55,724 nt of DNA from Nocardia higoensis NBRC 100133 (GCF_000308595.1 NZ_BAGA01000180.1:1-55724); one strand, 5' to 3'; shown: positions 26,501-33,068, counted from the stretch's first letter. Notes: generated by a model from the letters alone, not told the origin. Translations and numbers: made by a program.

Positions 26501-26585
26501 AGTATCGAAACAGCTCCTCGCGGCTGATCTCCGGGAATCCCCGCAGACGTTCCAATTCCTCGTCCGCGAACATCCGCGTCGCCAC
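23568..26585 (-). CDS. tnpA: Tn3-family transposase
   Basis: The protein of about 1,005 residues is full length for Tn3 transposases, which join transposon ends to target DNA by replicative transposition. The C-terminal half carries the DDE catalytic core: an aspartate in VTDQHATYGTK, a second in the TDTHGVTLVNFGLFDLLG segment and a glutamate in NAVIAWTTEYY. GTG 26585 has GGAGG nine bases upstream. An ATG at 26573 is an alternative. The gene reads inward from the right inverted repeat and shows no break, so the element may be active. Confidence 0.93.
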   Translation of the reverse strand: MATRMFADEELERLRGFPEISREELFRYFTLTSADLAFVDPGRGRGPAERLGLAIALCTLPWLGFVPDRLVTAPPGAVARLAEQLRVDPVVIGAYGRRAKTRTEHVRLAARYLGWRAAGALEFKELDEFLLARAMEHDSPTLLFRLGCEYLISAKVIRPGPVTVVERVAHARHQAQTETYDRLAHEFTAARCAELDGLLVTDASLGISRLRWLSTGPVEASAAAVRAEVDKLGFLRGLGADRLDMSVLPAERRRFLATMGRRLSPQALERRDPQRRYPILLTVLAQSGTDVLDEVVALFDQAISAKFGAAERKMQQQLAERGKTGEDRQALLDDLLEIVTDPTVADEEIGALIRGEKIGWERLRAAIAQAEPRLPRDHGHLAALDSSYNYLRQFTPAVLEAVRFAGGTAATELLIAVNMLRELNATGRRKVFDDAPTGFVPMKWRGYLDEAARKSGSATAYRHYWELCVLLGLRDGLRSGDVFVPGSRRYADPAAYLLTTGQWEPQRGEFCRLVGRSADPGVALAAVVAELHDAVGELEAVLAGGDGPVRVDEGGDLVISPLSAEDVPAEAIALKAELTEMLPFAPIVSLLIELDKRTGYLDCFTHAGGQATRTPELKRNLIAVLLAHSTNLGLTRMAEACGITYDILAWTDEWYVREETLRAANLTLIDYHQRLPLTAVFGAGTLSSSDGQRFPTRGKSTTARPLSRYFASEGLSTYTHVTDQHATYGTKVIVATKREAHYVLDEILGNAADLPITEHATDTHGVTLVNFGLFDLLGMQLSPRIRDLGRITLYRPGPRAQAEARFPHAGPLMTRKANLGLIAEHWDDLLRLAGSLKFGHATASLLVGKLSASGRQNTLAAALKEYGALRRTIYAARYLSDPDYRRKISRQLNKGESLHALRRDLLYAHEGMIRARHLEDQTEQAWCLTLATNAVIAWTTEYYGLAVDQMRRAGQRIDDEVLAHLSPAHSANINFFGAIEVDIDAELAQLGPTGYRPLRVRDTLF

Positions 26586-26691
26586 GAACCCCAGCCTCCA
26601 CCAGCGCCGACCAACACCATCACCGGCAGCCAAGCACCAACCAGCCGACAGCGCATGCCGAACCCGAAACCCGATGCCTACCAGGCGGCTA

Positions 26692-26733
26692 CGCCATATC
26701 CGCCTGATTTTCGGCGGATGCTACGGCTACCCC
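26692..26733 (-). repeat. Right terminal inverted repeat of the transposon
   Basis: Read on the reverse strand it starts GGGGTAGCCGTAGCATCCGC and is followed on the + strand by AAGAC. Confidence 0.9.
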
Positions 26734-26749
26734 AAGACTTACCGAAAAA

Positions 26750-26785
26750 GGCAAGCAGGCTTGCCGATCGGCAAGTAAACTTGCC
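26750..26785. promoter_or_regulatory. Twin 16-bp palindromic operators at the start of the gene at 26788
   Basis: GGCAAGCAGGCTTGCC (26750-26765) and GGCAAGTAAACTTGCC (26770-26785) have the same 7-bp arms apart from one base and 2-bp spacers. They are 20 bp centre to centre. TAAACT within the second is a good -10 box 6 bases before the ATG. A bound dimer pair would block the promoter. Confidence 0.75.
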
Positions 26786-26787
26786 TC

Positions 26788-27261
26788 ATGACCGAGCATT
26801 CCCTCTCTCTCACCGCCCGTGGCCACCTGCGTGCAGGAACCGACGTCGACCGCACCGTCCGCATCGGTGACGAGGACGATCTGCACGCTGTGTGGAACAC
26901 CCACTTCGAGATCCAGTTCATCCGCGAACGCCTACTTCCGGCGCTCGACGCCGATCCGGGTAAGGCGCCGGCGGCGGCCTACACCCGAGCCGAACTCGCC
27001 GAACTCGCCGACGTCACCGCCCTGCAAGCCCTCGAAGCCAACCGGCGCCTGGTCGAGCTGCTTGTCGGTCGCCGCTGGATGGTGATGCAGGCCGCCCGCG
27101 AGGCCGGCGCGAGCTGGGCGGAGATCGGCAAGGCGCTGGGCATGACCAAGCAAGGCGCGATGGACTGGTACAAGCGCAAGATCACCGACCAGGAGAAATA
27201 CGTCCCGCACTTCCACGACACGGCGCGGGCCCGCGCCGTCCTGGACGGTGACGACACCTGA
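26788..27261 (+). CDS. Helix-turn-helix regulator, probably leaderless and autoregulated
   Basis: The 157-residue protein has a helical middle and a clear helix-turn-helix near residues 105-130 (AREAGASWAEIGKALGMTKQGAMDWYKRK). The ATG lies 2 bases after an operator and has no ribosome site, so a leaderless transcript is likely. A protein that reads those palindromes as a repressor of itself fits. The transposon ends only 54 bases upstream and may have replaced part of the promoter. Its function beyond DNA binding is unknown. Confidence 0.65.
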   Translation: MTEHSLSLTARGHLRAGTDVDRTVRIGDEDDLHAVWNTHFEIQFIRERLLPALDADPGKAPAAAYTRAELAELADVTALQALEANRRLVELLVGRRWMVMQAAREAGASWAEIGKALGMTKQGAMDWYKRKITDQEKYVPHFHDTARARAVLDGDDT

Positions 27262-27304
27262 GCACCGACCCGCACGCACACGCGTTCGAGGCACCGGCGG
27301 CTTG

Positions 27305-27326
27305 AAAGTATCCATATGGATACTTT
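27305..27326. promoter_or_regulatory. 22-bp perfect palindrome, copy A
   Basis: The core is GTATCCATATGGATAC with AAA/TTT flanks. It lies 10 bases beyond the stop of the gene at 27337. An identical copy covers the start of that gene at 28076-28097. Confidence 0.7.
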
Positions 27327-27336
27327 TGCGTGTTGG

Positions 27337-28086
27337 TCAGTGGCTGGTGGGGCCGGTGCCCATGTCGCGGCGGGCGCGGTGGAGTTGGCGATGGTGGCGG
27401 GCGCCGTGGGCGACGGCGGCGGCCACGACGGTGGTGGGGGCGCGGCGGGCCCAACGGTCGATGGCCAGGCGGGCGAGGGTGCCCACGGGCAGCTTGTAGA
27501 TCCTGGCCGGGATGTTCTGTGCGGCGGTGAGCGCGGTCAGGCGCAGGGCGCGGTCGATGGCTTGGTCGCGGTCGGGAAGTTCGGTGCGCACCTGGTCGCG
27601 GGCCTGGTCGAGCAGCCCGGCGTGGTGGTCGTAGGCGGCGGTGAGCAGGTCGTCGGCGCGGGCGGCGTAGGTGGCGGGCAGGTAGAACGAGGCCACCGAC
27701 GCGGCCGGGAAGCCGCGGCCGCGCTCGCGAGCAAGGGTCTCCCGGATGCGGGCCGCGTAGCGGATGAGGCTCAGGTGGTCGGGTTCGGCGTGGTCGAGCA
27801 GGTCGACCACGGCCGCGGCGATGCAGTCCGAACTCGACGCTGGCGGGCGCTGGTCGGGAGTGTGCCACCGGGGATCGGGCACGGTGAGCTGGCGGCGCCA
27901 CCGGTCCACCAGCCCGGCCTGCGCGACGGTCAGCTTGCCGGTCGAGCAGTGCCGCGCCGGCTCGTCCTCCGCCGCGTCCCCGGCCTCACCGTCCCCGGCC
28001 TCACCGTCACCGGCCGGACCGCTGGCGGCGTCGTGGTCGGGGTCGTCCGGATCGGGCCGCGCGTCGGTGTCAGGAAAAGTATCCAT
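27337..28086 (-). CDS. Hypothetical protein bracketed by identical palindromes
   Basis: The 249-residue protein has a disordered acidic N-terminal quarter (Asp, Pro, Gly and Ala runs). A helical domain follows (about residues 55-245) ending in a basic RHHRQLHRARRDMG tail. The start ATG lies within a 22-bp palindrome, so a bound factor would block translation initiation or transcription at the start. A second identical palindrome lies just past its stop. I do not recognise the fold. DNA binding through the basic C-terminus is possible. Confidence 0.6.
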   Translation of the reverse strand: MDTFPDTDARPDPDDPDHDAASGPAGDGEAGDGEAGDAAEDEPARHCSTGKLTVAQAGLVDRWRRQLTVPDPRWHTPDQRPPASSSDCIAAAVVDLLDHAEPDHLSLIRYAARIRETLARERGRGFPAASVASFYLPATYAARADDLLTAAYDHHAGLLDQARDQVRTELPDRDQAIDRALRLTALTAAQNIPARIYKLPVGTLARLAIDRWARRAPTTVVAAAVAHGARHHRQLHRARRDMGTGPTSH

Positions 28087-28097
28087 ATGGATACTTT
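28076..28097. promoter_or_regulatory. 22-bp perfect palindrome, copy B, covering a start codon
   Basis: It is identical to 27305-27326. The ATG of the reverse-strand gene (28084-28086) lies inside it. Confidence 0.7.
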
Positions 28098-28508
28098 ACC
28101 GGATGCGGAGCGTTCGTCAGGGCGTGGTTGCGGTTCGCGAGCTGTCGCTCGCGCCTGCGTTCCGCCAGGGCGGTGTGTGGGCGCCTCTCCGGTCGGCCTT
28201 TTCTGGGGCTATCACACGGTCACCGGGTGTCCAGGGCGCTGCGCGTCGCTGCGCGATGGCCTGCGGCCACCCTGGACACCCGCCGACCGTGTGATCGAGT
28301 CGCCCCAGGCCGACCGGAGAGACACCCACACACCTCGAGCCCCCGTGCGGCTCCACTCCGGAAGAGCTGAGCAGCCTGCGGCTGCTACCGGGGCTCTGCC
28401 CCGGGCCCCGCTGCTCGCCGCAGGGGCAGGCTTCCCAGAGAGAGGGCCCGCGTGCCAATACGCGTTTGACCTGCGGAAATGTTGTCCTTGTCACTCCCCG
28501 GTACGTTG
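28098..28508. other. Second structured non-coding region
   Basis: A long imperfect inverted repeat spans 28173-28335. The arms of about 65 bases start GGTGTGTGGG and end CACCCACACACC. The inner part pairs TATCACACGG and GGTGTCCAGGG with CCCTGGACACC and CCGTGTGATC. Smaller stems GCAGCC-GGCTGC and CCGGGGC-GCCCCGG follow at 28375-28405. No gene is convincing. It may be an origin (oriV, sso or oriT) or a structured RNA. Confidence 0.5.
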
Positions 28509-28537
28509 CATAGTACTACGGCACCATAGTACTATTG
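28509..28537. promoter_or_regulatory. TAGTACTA double box 1
   Basis: CATAGTACTACGG and CATAGTACTATTG start 16 bp apart, upstream of the gene at 28584. About 70 bases from here onward are nearly the same as those after box 2. Confidence 0.75.
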
Positions 28538-28583
28538 AGGTACCGACGGAGAGACCGCCGGAACCGATCGAAAGGGGACCGCC

Positions 28584-28967
28584 GTGTTCGGCGAGATCAT
28601 CCACGCTTACACCCGCGCCCAGGCGCACGCCGACGGCACGCTGACCGATGCGTCCGCCCTGGCGGATCAGCTGGGTTTCAGGCATCCGGTATCGATCGCC
28701 GCCCACGCCTGGGCCGATGCGGTGGCCTGGCCCCACGACGACGCGAGCCAGGACGAAACCGGGCGGTTGTGGGATGTGCTGGCAATGGCACGGGTTGCAG
28801 TCCTGGGCGCGGCCCGCCGGGGAGACGGCGCGAGCTGGGCCGATTTCGATGTTCTTCGGGTGCCGCGCCCCGACGCCGCCGCGACGCCGGTCCGGCTGCG
28901 GATCGAGCTGGGCCCCGGCGACGACGCCGAACCCGTGTTCACCATCACCGCCGCCGCCGACCGCTGA
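28584..28967 (+). CDS. DUF6573-like small protein
   Basis: The 127-residue protein begins VFGEIIHAYTRAQAHADG and contains FRHPVSIAAHAWADAVAW. This is the pattern of DUF6573-type proteins found on plasmids and phages, whose function is unknown. GTG is the start, with AAGGGG seven to nine bases upstream. It is the first gene of the regulon preceded by TAGTACTA boxes, and a 62-residue gene follows after 34 bases. The family assignment is from memory of its start pattern. Confidence 0.6.
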   Translation: MFGEIIHAYTRAQAHADGTLTDASALADQLGFRHPVSIAAHAWADAVAWPHDDASQDETGRLWDVLAMARVAVLGAARRGDGASWADFDVLRVPRPDAAATPVRLRIELGPGDDAEPVFTITAAADR

Positions 28968-29001
28968 CCCTGAACCGACGACCACCAGGAGGAACACGAC
29001 G

Positions 29002-29190
29002 ATGGCAGTTCGCACCATCACCCGCGAGGATTACCGCCGGCTGCGCGTGGCCGACCATGCCGGAACCGTCCGGAAGCTCGAACCGGAAACGGTTCAGCGC
29101 TGGCGCGAGGCAAATCCCGATTGGGACGGTAAGTACTGGGGCCTGTACAGCAGCGGGACGACCCTAGGGCCGCTCAACGTCCGAAGCTGA
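29002..29190 (+). CDS. 62-residue hypothetical protein
   Basis: The small protein (MAVRTITREDYRRLRVADHAG...) is rich in Arg, Glu and Trp and ends WGLYSSGTTLGPLNVRS. The ATG has a strong AGGAGG seven bases upstream. It follows the DUF6573-like gene closely and is closed by a 14-bp stem-loop, so the two form a short operon. No family recognised. Confidence 0.6.
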   Translation: MAVRTITREDYRRLRVADHAGTVRKLEPETVQRWREANPDWDGKYWGLYSSGTTLGPLNVRS

Positions 29191-29196
29191 CCGGTG

Positions 29197-29233
29197 GCCG
29201 GGGCGGGGTGTTCGGTAGGCACCCCGCCCCGGC
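29197..29233 (+). terminator. 14-bp perfect stem-loop
   Basis: GCCGGGGCGGGGTG pairs with CACCCCGCCCCGGC across a 9-base loop, 6 bases after the stop, followed by GTCTTTC. Confidence 0.7.
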
Positions 29234-29300
29234 GTCTTTCGCGGCCCGGAAATCACCCCTGAGCTGGGAAATGTGCGCCAGATCACCAACTTTGAAGTGG

Positions 29301-29329
29301 CATAGTACTACGGCACCATAGTACTATGG
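29301..29329. promoter_or_regulatory. TAGTACTA double box 2
   Basis: CATAGTACTACGG and CATAGTACTATGG start 16 bp apart. The second lies in the perfect 14-bp palindrome CCATAGTACTATGG. Confidence 0.8.
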
Positions 29330-29376
29330 AGGTACCGACGGAGAGACCGCCGGATCTGATCGGAAGGGGTTCGCGA

Positions 29377-29649
29377 GTGAGCGAGCTGATCGACGTGACC
29401 GACACCGCCCGCGCGATGGGCTACGAGTGCCCGGTGAGCGTGGAGAGCACCATTCCGGCCGCTGAGGTGGCCGAGGTGCTGGCCGCTGCGCGCGATGCCG
29501 CTGCCGGGGCCGCGATGGCCGCGACGGTGAGCGCGGTGCCGTTCCGCATCGTGCGGACCGAGGGCGGAGTGATCCGCCCGGTGGAGATGGTGTTGGTGCT
29601 GCTGCGCGGCGGCGCGGGGGCGACGGCGACGATCTTGACCGCCGCGTGA
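29377..29649 (+). CDS. 90-residue hypothetical protein
   Basis: The product (VSELIDVTDTARAMGYECPV...) has a small alpha/beta look. A predicted helix (AAEVAEVLAAARDAAAG) is followed by strands (FRIVRTEGG, MVLVLLRGG). GTG 29377 has AAGGGG upstream, and its leader copies that of the DUF6573-like gene. The phrase ARAMGYECPVSV resembles the LGFRHPVSI segment of that neighbour, so a distant relation is possible. No known function. Confidence 0.6.
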   Translation: MSELIDVTDTARAMGYECPVSVESTIPAAEVAEVLAAARDAAAGAAMAATVSAVPFRIVRTEGGVIRPVEMVLVLLRGGAGATATILTAA

Positions 29650-29711
29650 GCGCACGCCCGGCGCGGGCGCGGGCACCACCCGTGCCGCGATGAGATCCCC
29701 GTCAACAAGAC

Positions 29712-29773
29712 AGGCACCGGGTAGTCGGTAGCTACCCGGTGCCTCTCCCGCAGAACTTTAGGTGAGAGGCACC
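29712..29773 (+). promoter_or_regulatory. Candidate attenuator with mutually exclusive stems before the ParB-like gene
   Basis: AGGCACCGGGTAG (29712-29724) pairs perfectly with 29732-29744. Bases GGTGCCTCTC (29738-29747) can instead pair with GAGAGGCACC (29764-29773), which contains the ribosome site of the gene at 29778. The first arm and the ribosome site share AGGCACC, so they compete for one partner. This is the design of a translational switch. Confidence 0.6.
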
Positions 29774-29777
29774 AACC

Positions 29778-31439
29778 ATGACAACACCCGAAACCACGGC
29801 CGCCGAGTGGATTGCCGCACTGGAAGCCGCCCCGCGCGGTGAGATCGTCGTCTATGTCGACCCCGCCGATGTCGTGTTCGGCGAGAACGTGCGGACGGAT
29901 GCGAGCGTCGATGCGGCGTTCGTGGCCAGCGTGCGCGAGCACGGCTTCATTCAGTACCCGAGCGCGTTTCTCAACGAGGACTTGCGCGTGCAGATCATCG
30001 ACGGACAGCGGCGCATCCTGGCCGCGCGAGCGGCCGAGCTGGGCGAGGTTCCGGTGATCCTGCGCCGCCATCTGGTCGCCGAAGACGTGGCCGCGGCGAT
30101 GCGCGAAGCCGTCCGGATCGCCCAACAGGTGGTTGCGAATGACCAGCGCGAGGGCTTGACCACCGCCCACCGCCTGGCCGCCGTTGAGCAGATGCTCAAT
30201 CTGGGCGTGACGGCGACGCAGGCCGCGAAGCAGCTGAGTATGGACGTGGCCGCGGTGAAGGCCGTGCGCGAGGTGGCGAAGTCGTCGCGGGCGCGGGAAG
30301 CGGCCGCCGCCGATCAGCTGACCCTCAGCCAGGCGGCCGCCCTGCTTGAGTTCGAGGACGACCCCGACGCCGTGGAGCGGCTGATGTGGGCGGCCGAGCG
30401 TGGGCAGTTCGAGCACGCCGCCGCCGCCATCCGAGAGCAGCGACGAGAAGAGGCCGCCCGCGCGGCGGTCGCGGCCGAGTTCGCCGCGCGCGGGTGGACC
30501 GTGCTCGAGGCGTGGCCGAAGTACAGCGATTTCGGCACCTACACGCCGATTCGCCTGCTGCGCACCGCCGAGGGTGAGGAGCCGGGCGAGGATCAGGTGA
30601 CCCCCGAGCACTGGGCGGTGGCGCTCGAGAAGACGACCCGGTACGTCCACGCCGAGACCGGCGAGGAAATCGACCGGTTCGAGATCGATTGGCGGACCCA
30701 GCACGACCCCGACCGAGACGCCGAGGACGGTTACCACTTCGCTCAGGTGCGCGTGGAGGTTGCTTGGACGCCTGCCTATTTCTGCACCGATGTGGAGGCG
30801 GCCGGACTCACGTCGACCTATTCCGGTGGCCGGGGTGAGCAGCAGGAGCAGACAGCCGAGGAAGCCGAGGCAGCGGCCGAGGCCGAGCGCGCCGAGCGGC
30901 GCCGTGTGATCGAGTGCAACGCGCTGGCGCGGGCAGCGACGACCAGGCGGCGCGAGTGGGTGCGGGAGAAGCTGGGCGGGCGTAAGCGGTGGACGGGCGG
31001 GGCGGTGCTGGCCGCGCGTGTGATGTGCGCCGACGCCGAGATCATCAGCGGGCACAGCGCGCGCGAGCTGGCCGCTGATCTGCTCGGACGCAGCCCGATC
31101 AATGCGGCCGCCGAGCTGCGCGCCGCCGCCGAGGCGGTGGAACGCGACGATCGGGGTGGTGTGGTGTTGACCGCACTCGCAATCGGGGCGGTCGAGGCCC
31201 GGATGCAGCGCCGGGCAGCCAAGCCGGAGCAGGAACAGCCGCTCTACTGGCGCACCGTGGACGATCCCCGGTTGGTGGGCCGGTTCGCGGTGGTGACCGG
31301 CGACCTCACCCGCGTATATCTGCGCTGGCTCGAGGGCCAGGGGTACGTCCTGGCACCTGTCGAACGGGTGGCGCTCGGTGAACTGACCCCGGATGAAGCA
31401 ATCGCCGAATCCGCAGCGATGACCGGCGGGCAGCGGTAG
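29778..31439 (+). CDS. ParB/RepB-family DNA-binding protein
   Basis: The 553-residue protein has a ParB N-terminal domain (about residues 25-105) with IIDGQRRILAARAAELGEVP. A helix-turn-helix follows (LTTAHRLAAVEQMLNLGVTATQAAKQL, about 130-160), then a long charged region. It is larger than Spo0J-type ParB and is not beside parA, which has its own RHH partner. It may be a nuclease-like or regulatory ParB paralogue carried by many conjugative plasmids. Translation looks controlled by the upstream stems. Confidence 0.75.
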   Translation: MTTPETTAAEWIAALEAAPRGEIVVYVDPADVVFGENVRTDASVDAAFVASVREHGFIQYPSAFLNEDLRVQIIDGQRRILAARAAELGEVPVILRRHLVAEDVAAAMREAVRIAQQVVANDQREGLTTAHRLAAVEQMLNLGVTATQAAKQLSMDVAAVKAVREVAKSSRAREAAAADQLTLSQAAALLEFEDDPDAVERLMWAAERGQFEHAAAAIREQRREEAARAAVAAEFAARGWTVLEAWPKYSDFGTYTPIRLLRTAEGEEPGEDQVTPEHWAVALEKTTRYVHAETGEEIDRFEIDWRTQHDPDRDAEDGYHFAQVRVEVAWTPAYFCTDVEAAGLTSTYSGGRGEQQEQTAEEAEAAAEAERAERRRVIECNALARAATTRRREWVREKLGGRKRWTGGAVLAARVMCADAEIISGHSARELAADLLGRSPINAAAELRAAAEAVERDDRGGVVLTALAIGAVEARMQRRAAKPEQEQPLYWRTVDDPRLVGRFAVVTGDLTRVYLRWLEGQGYVLAPVERVALGELTPDEAIAESAAMTGGQR

Positions 31440-31567
31440 GAGCAGGCAGGCGGGCCGGTGCGATCAGTGCCCGGCCCGCCGATCCCCCGCCCAGTCGATA
31501 CGAGGCAGCCGGTACCGGGCCGCCGGCCGCCCGGGTGGGTGTGATGGGCTTCACTCCATCCGGCTTG

Positions 31568-31596
31568 CATAGTGCTACGGTTCCATAGTACTATGG
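31568..31596. promoter_or_regulatory. TAGTACTA double box 3
   Basis: CATAGTGCTACGG and CATAGTACTATGG start 16 bp apart, 29 bases before the gene at 31626. Confidence 0.75.
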
Positions 31597-31625
31597 TGTT
31601 ACCACCGAGAGAGAGGGAACACCAA

Positions 31626-31934
31626 ATGACCACCGACCTCAGCACCCGTTGCCCGCAGCACTACATTCGCTCCGGCGCGGTGACCCCCGAGCAGGCTGCC
31701 GAACTGGAGTGCCGGGACTACCACGAGCACCACGCGCATTTCGTGGTCGTGACCGACCAGGACCGGCACCTGGCGGCCGAGCGCGAGTGGAGCGACGAGC
31801 TGCGCCGGATCGCGGCCTTGCCGCTGCCGATGCGCGAGAAGGTCGTCCGCGAACAGCTGATCCATCACGTGGACCGCAAGCGCATCCAGGAGATGGCCGC
31901 GCACATGCGCCGCAAGGTCTACCGCGTGATCTGA
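31626..31934 (+). CDS. 102-residue hypothetical protein rich in His and Arg
   Basis: The helical, highly charged product has CPQHYIRSGAVTPEQAAELECRDYHEHHAHF near the start and a basic end (HMRRKVYRVI). The Cys and His residues could bind metal. The ATG at 31626 has GAGAGGGAA upstream. An in-frame ATG at 31572 lies inside the operator and is unlikely. No family recognised. Confidence 0.6.
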   Translation: MTTDLSTRCPQHYIRSGAVTPEQAAELECRDYHEHHAHFVVVTDQDRHLAAEREWSDELRRIAALPLPMREKVVREQLIHHVDRKRIQEMAAHMRRKVYRVI

Positions 31935-31971
31935 GGCAGCGAACCACGGTGGCCGCCCACCAGGCGGCCAC

Positions 31972-32000
31972 CATAGCACTATGGACCCACAGCACTACGG
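31972..32000. promoter_or_regulatory. TAGTACTA double box 4
   Basis: CATAGCACTATGG and CACAGCACTACGG start 16 bp apart, 13 bases before the ATG at 32014. Confidence 0.65.
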
Positions 32001-32013
32001 AAGGGAATGCGAC

Positions 32014-32442
32014 ATGACCACCACCACCACCACCGAGGTCCGCGGCCTGGTGCTCGACGTGTTCCGGGCGGCCGACGGCCCGGACTTCACACTCGGCGGA
32101 GTGAGTGCCCGTCACGACCGGCTGACCCTGGTCGGGTTTGTCGACACCACCCACCCGAGCGCCGGGCGCAGCGTGATCCAGCCCGCGGATTGGCGGGTGC
32201 GGCCGGTGCGTGAGGACGCCCCGCCGGTGGTCGCGGTCATCGGCCGCATCGGTGCCCGGTACGCCTACCTCGAACCGGTGGACATCGAGGATGGCCGTGT
32301 GCGGTACCGCGCGGGGCGGTGGTCGTGCTTCGGCGGCAATTTCGCCGGGAGCAACGGCGGGCGTTTCGGGGGTGTCCTGGCCGATCTGCTGGGTTACCCG
32401 GAACCGCACGTGCTGCCCGTGCACGACCGCTACGAGCGGTAG
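32014..32442 (+). CDS. 142-residue hypothetical protein
   Basis: The protein appears beta-rich (LVLDVFRAADG, LTLVGFVDTT, VVAVIGRIGARYAYLE) with a Gly/Asn-rich FGGNFAGSNGGRFGG loop. No signal or membrane segment is seen. GGAAGGG lies before the ATG. It has its own TAGTACTA box, so it is a separate unit of the regulon. I do not recognise a family. Confidence 0.6.
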   Translation: MTTTTTTEVRGLVLDVFRAADGPDFTLGGVSARHDRLTLVGFVDTTHPSAGRSVIQPADWRVRPVREDAPPVVAVIGRIGARYAYLEPVDIEDGRVRYRAGRWSCFGGNFAGSNGGRFGGVLADLLGYPEPHVLPVHDRYER

Positions 32443-32498
32443 CGCCACCATGCCGGTGCGCGGGGGGCACTCCCCCGCGCCGGGCGGCGCCGTTCGAC

Positions 32499-32520
32499 GG
32501 GCGGGCCGCCGGGCCCGCCC
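32499..32520 (+). terminator. GC stem-loop after the gene at 32014
   Basis: GGGCGGGCC pairs with GGCCCGCCC across GCCG. There is no T run. Confidence 0.45.
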
Positions 32521-32631
32521 TCACGACCACGAGCAAGAGAGGACATCACCATGACCCCCCAGATGATTCGCGCCGCGGGCGGAGTGGGCACCCGGCGACC
32601 GCCGCGCCGAGACCCGCGGACCGCCGCGCAG

Positions 32632-32660
32632 GCCCGTACTATGACACCGCAGTACTACGG
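32632..32660. promoter_or_regulatory. TAGTACTA double box 5
   Basis: CCGTACTATGACA and GCAGTACTACGG keep the 16-bp step. The box precedes the RHH gene by 25 bases and would lie inside a longer reading frame from 32551. Confidence 0.6.
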
Positions 32661-32685
32661 ACATGGGACGGGAAAGGCGGCGGCA

Positions 32686-32976
32686 ATGGCCGAGCAGGAG
32701 AAGACCGGCGGCAAGGTGCAGAACAAGGGCCGTATCGGCGGCTACTTCGGCCCCGAGGAAGCCGCGCGGGTGCGCGGCGCCTACGCACACGGATGGTTGC
32801 AGGATCACAAGGGTTCGCTGTCGGATTTCGTCAAGAGCGTGGTCCTGGCCGAGGTCGAGCGGCTGGAGCATGAGAAGAACGGCGGCAAGCCGTTCGGAGG
32901 TATCGAGTCCGGCGGCGTGCGCGTCTACACGCACCAGGAGATTGCCGACAAGAAGCGCGCCGACGCCGAGCGCTGA
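32686..32976 (+). CDS. Ribbon-helix-helix-type DNA-binding protein
   Basis: The 96-residue protein has a basic start, a short strand (RIGGYFG), helix 1 (PEEAARVRGAYAHGWLQD) and helix 2 (SLSDFVKSVVLAEVERLE). Its tail contains NGGKPFG. This resembles the C-terminal domain of the ParA partner at 10136. ATG 32686 has GGAAAGG upstream and lies after the box. An ATG at 32551 with GAGAGG is the alternative and would add 45 residues. It is the best candidate for the repressor of the TAGTACTA regulon, since small RHH dimers pair on short palindromes. Confidence 0.65.
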   Translation: MAEQEKTGGKVQNKGRIGGYFGPEEAARVRGAYAHGWLQDHKGSLSDFVKSVVLAEVERLEHEKNGGKPFGGIESGGVRVYTHQEIADKKRADAER

Positions 32977-33012
32977 GAACGCCGGGCGCGAGTGCGCGCC
33001 TGCCCCCTCACC

Positions 33013-33030
33013 GATCGCCGAAAGGCGATC
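33013..33030 (+). terminator. 7-bp stem with a GAAA loop
   Basis: GATCGCC-GAAA-GGCGATC follows the RHH gene by 36 bases. Confidence 0.45.
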
Positions 33031-33039
33031 CCGTCTGTT

Positions 33040-33068
33040 CGTAGTACTTTGGTCGCATAGTACTACGG
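33040..33068. promoter_or_regulatory. TAGTACTA double box 6
   Basis: CGTAGTACTTTGG and CATAGTACTACGG start 16 bp apart, 21 bases before the ATG at 33090. Confidence 0.75.

Larger units (their letters stand above)
19474..26733. mobile_element. Complete Tn3-family transposon, 7,260 bp
   Basis: The terminal inverted repeats are 42 bp (19474-19515 and 26692-26733), start with GGGG and match at 39 positions. The 5-bp target duplication AAGAC flanks both ends (19469-19473 and 26734-26738). Inside are tnpA, a serine resolvase with a res-like region, and cargo: an MFS exporter, TetR regulator, hotdog thioesterase and a short stress-protein remnant. The intact duplication implies a recent insertion. 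It landed just upstream of the operator of the gene at 26788. Confidence 0.92.

Noticed and set aside
24990..26870. A 626-residue forward protein
   Set aside because: It is antisense to the Tn3 transposase, which has all catalytic motifs, and has no recognisable domain.
27316..28644. A 442-residue forward protein starting in palindrome A
   Set aside because: It crosses the structured region and lies opposite the gene at 27337. Its composition is shadow-like.
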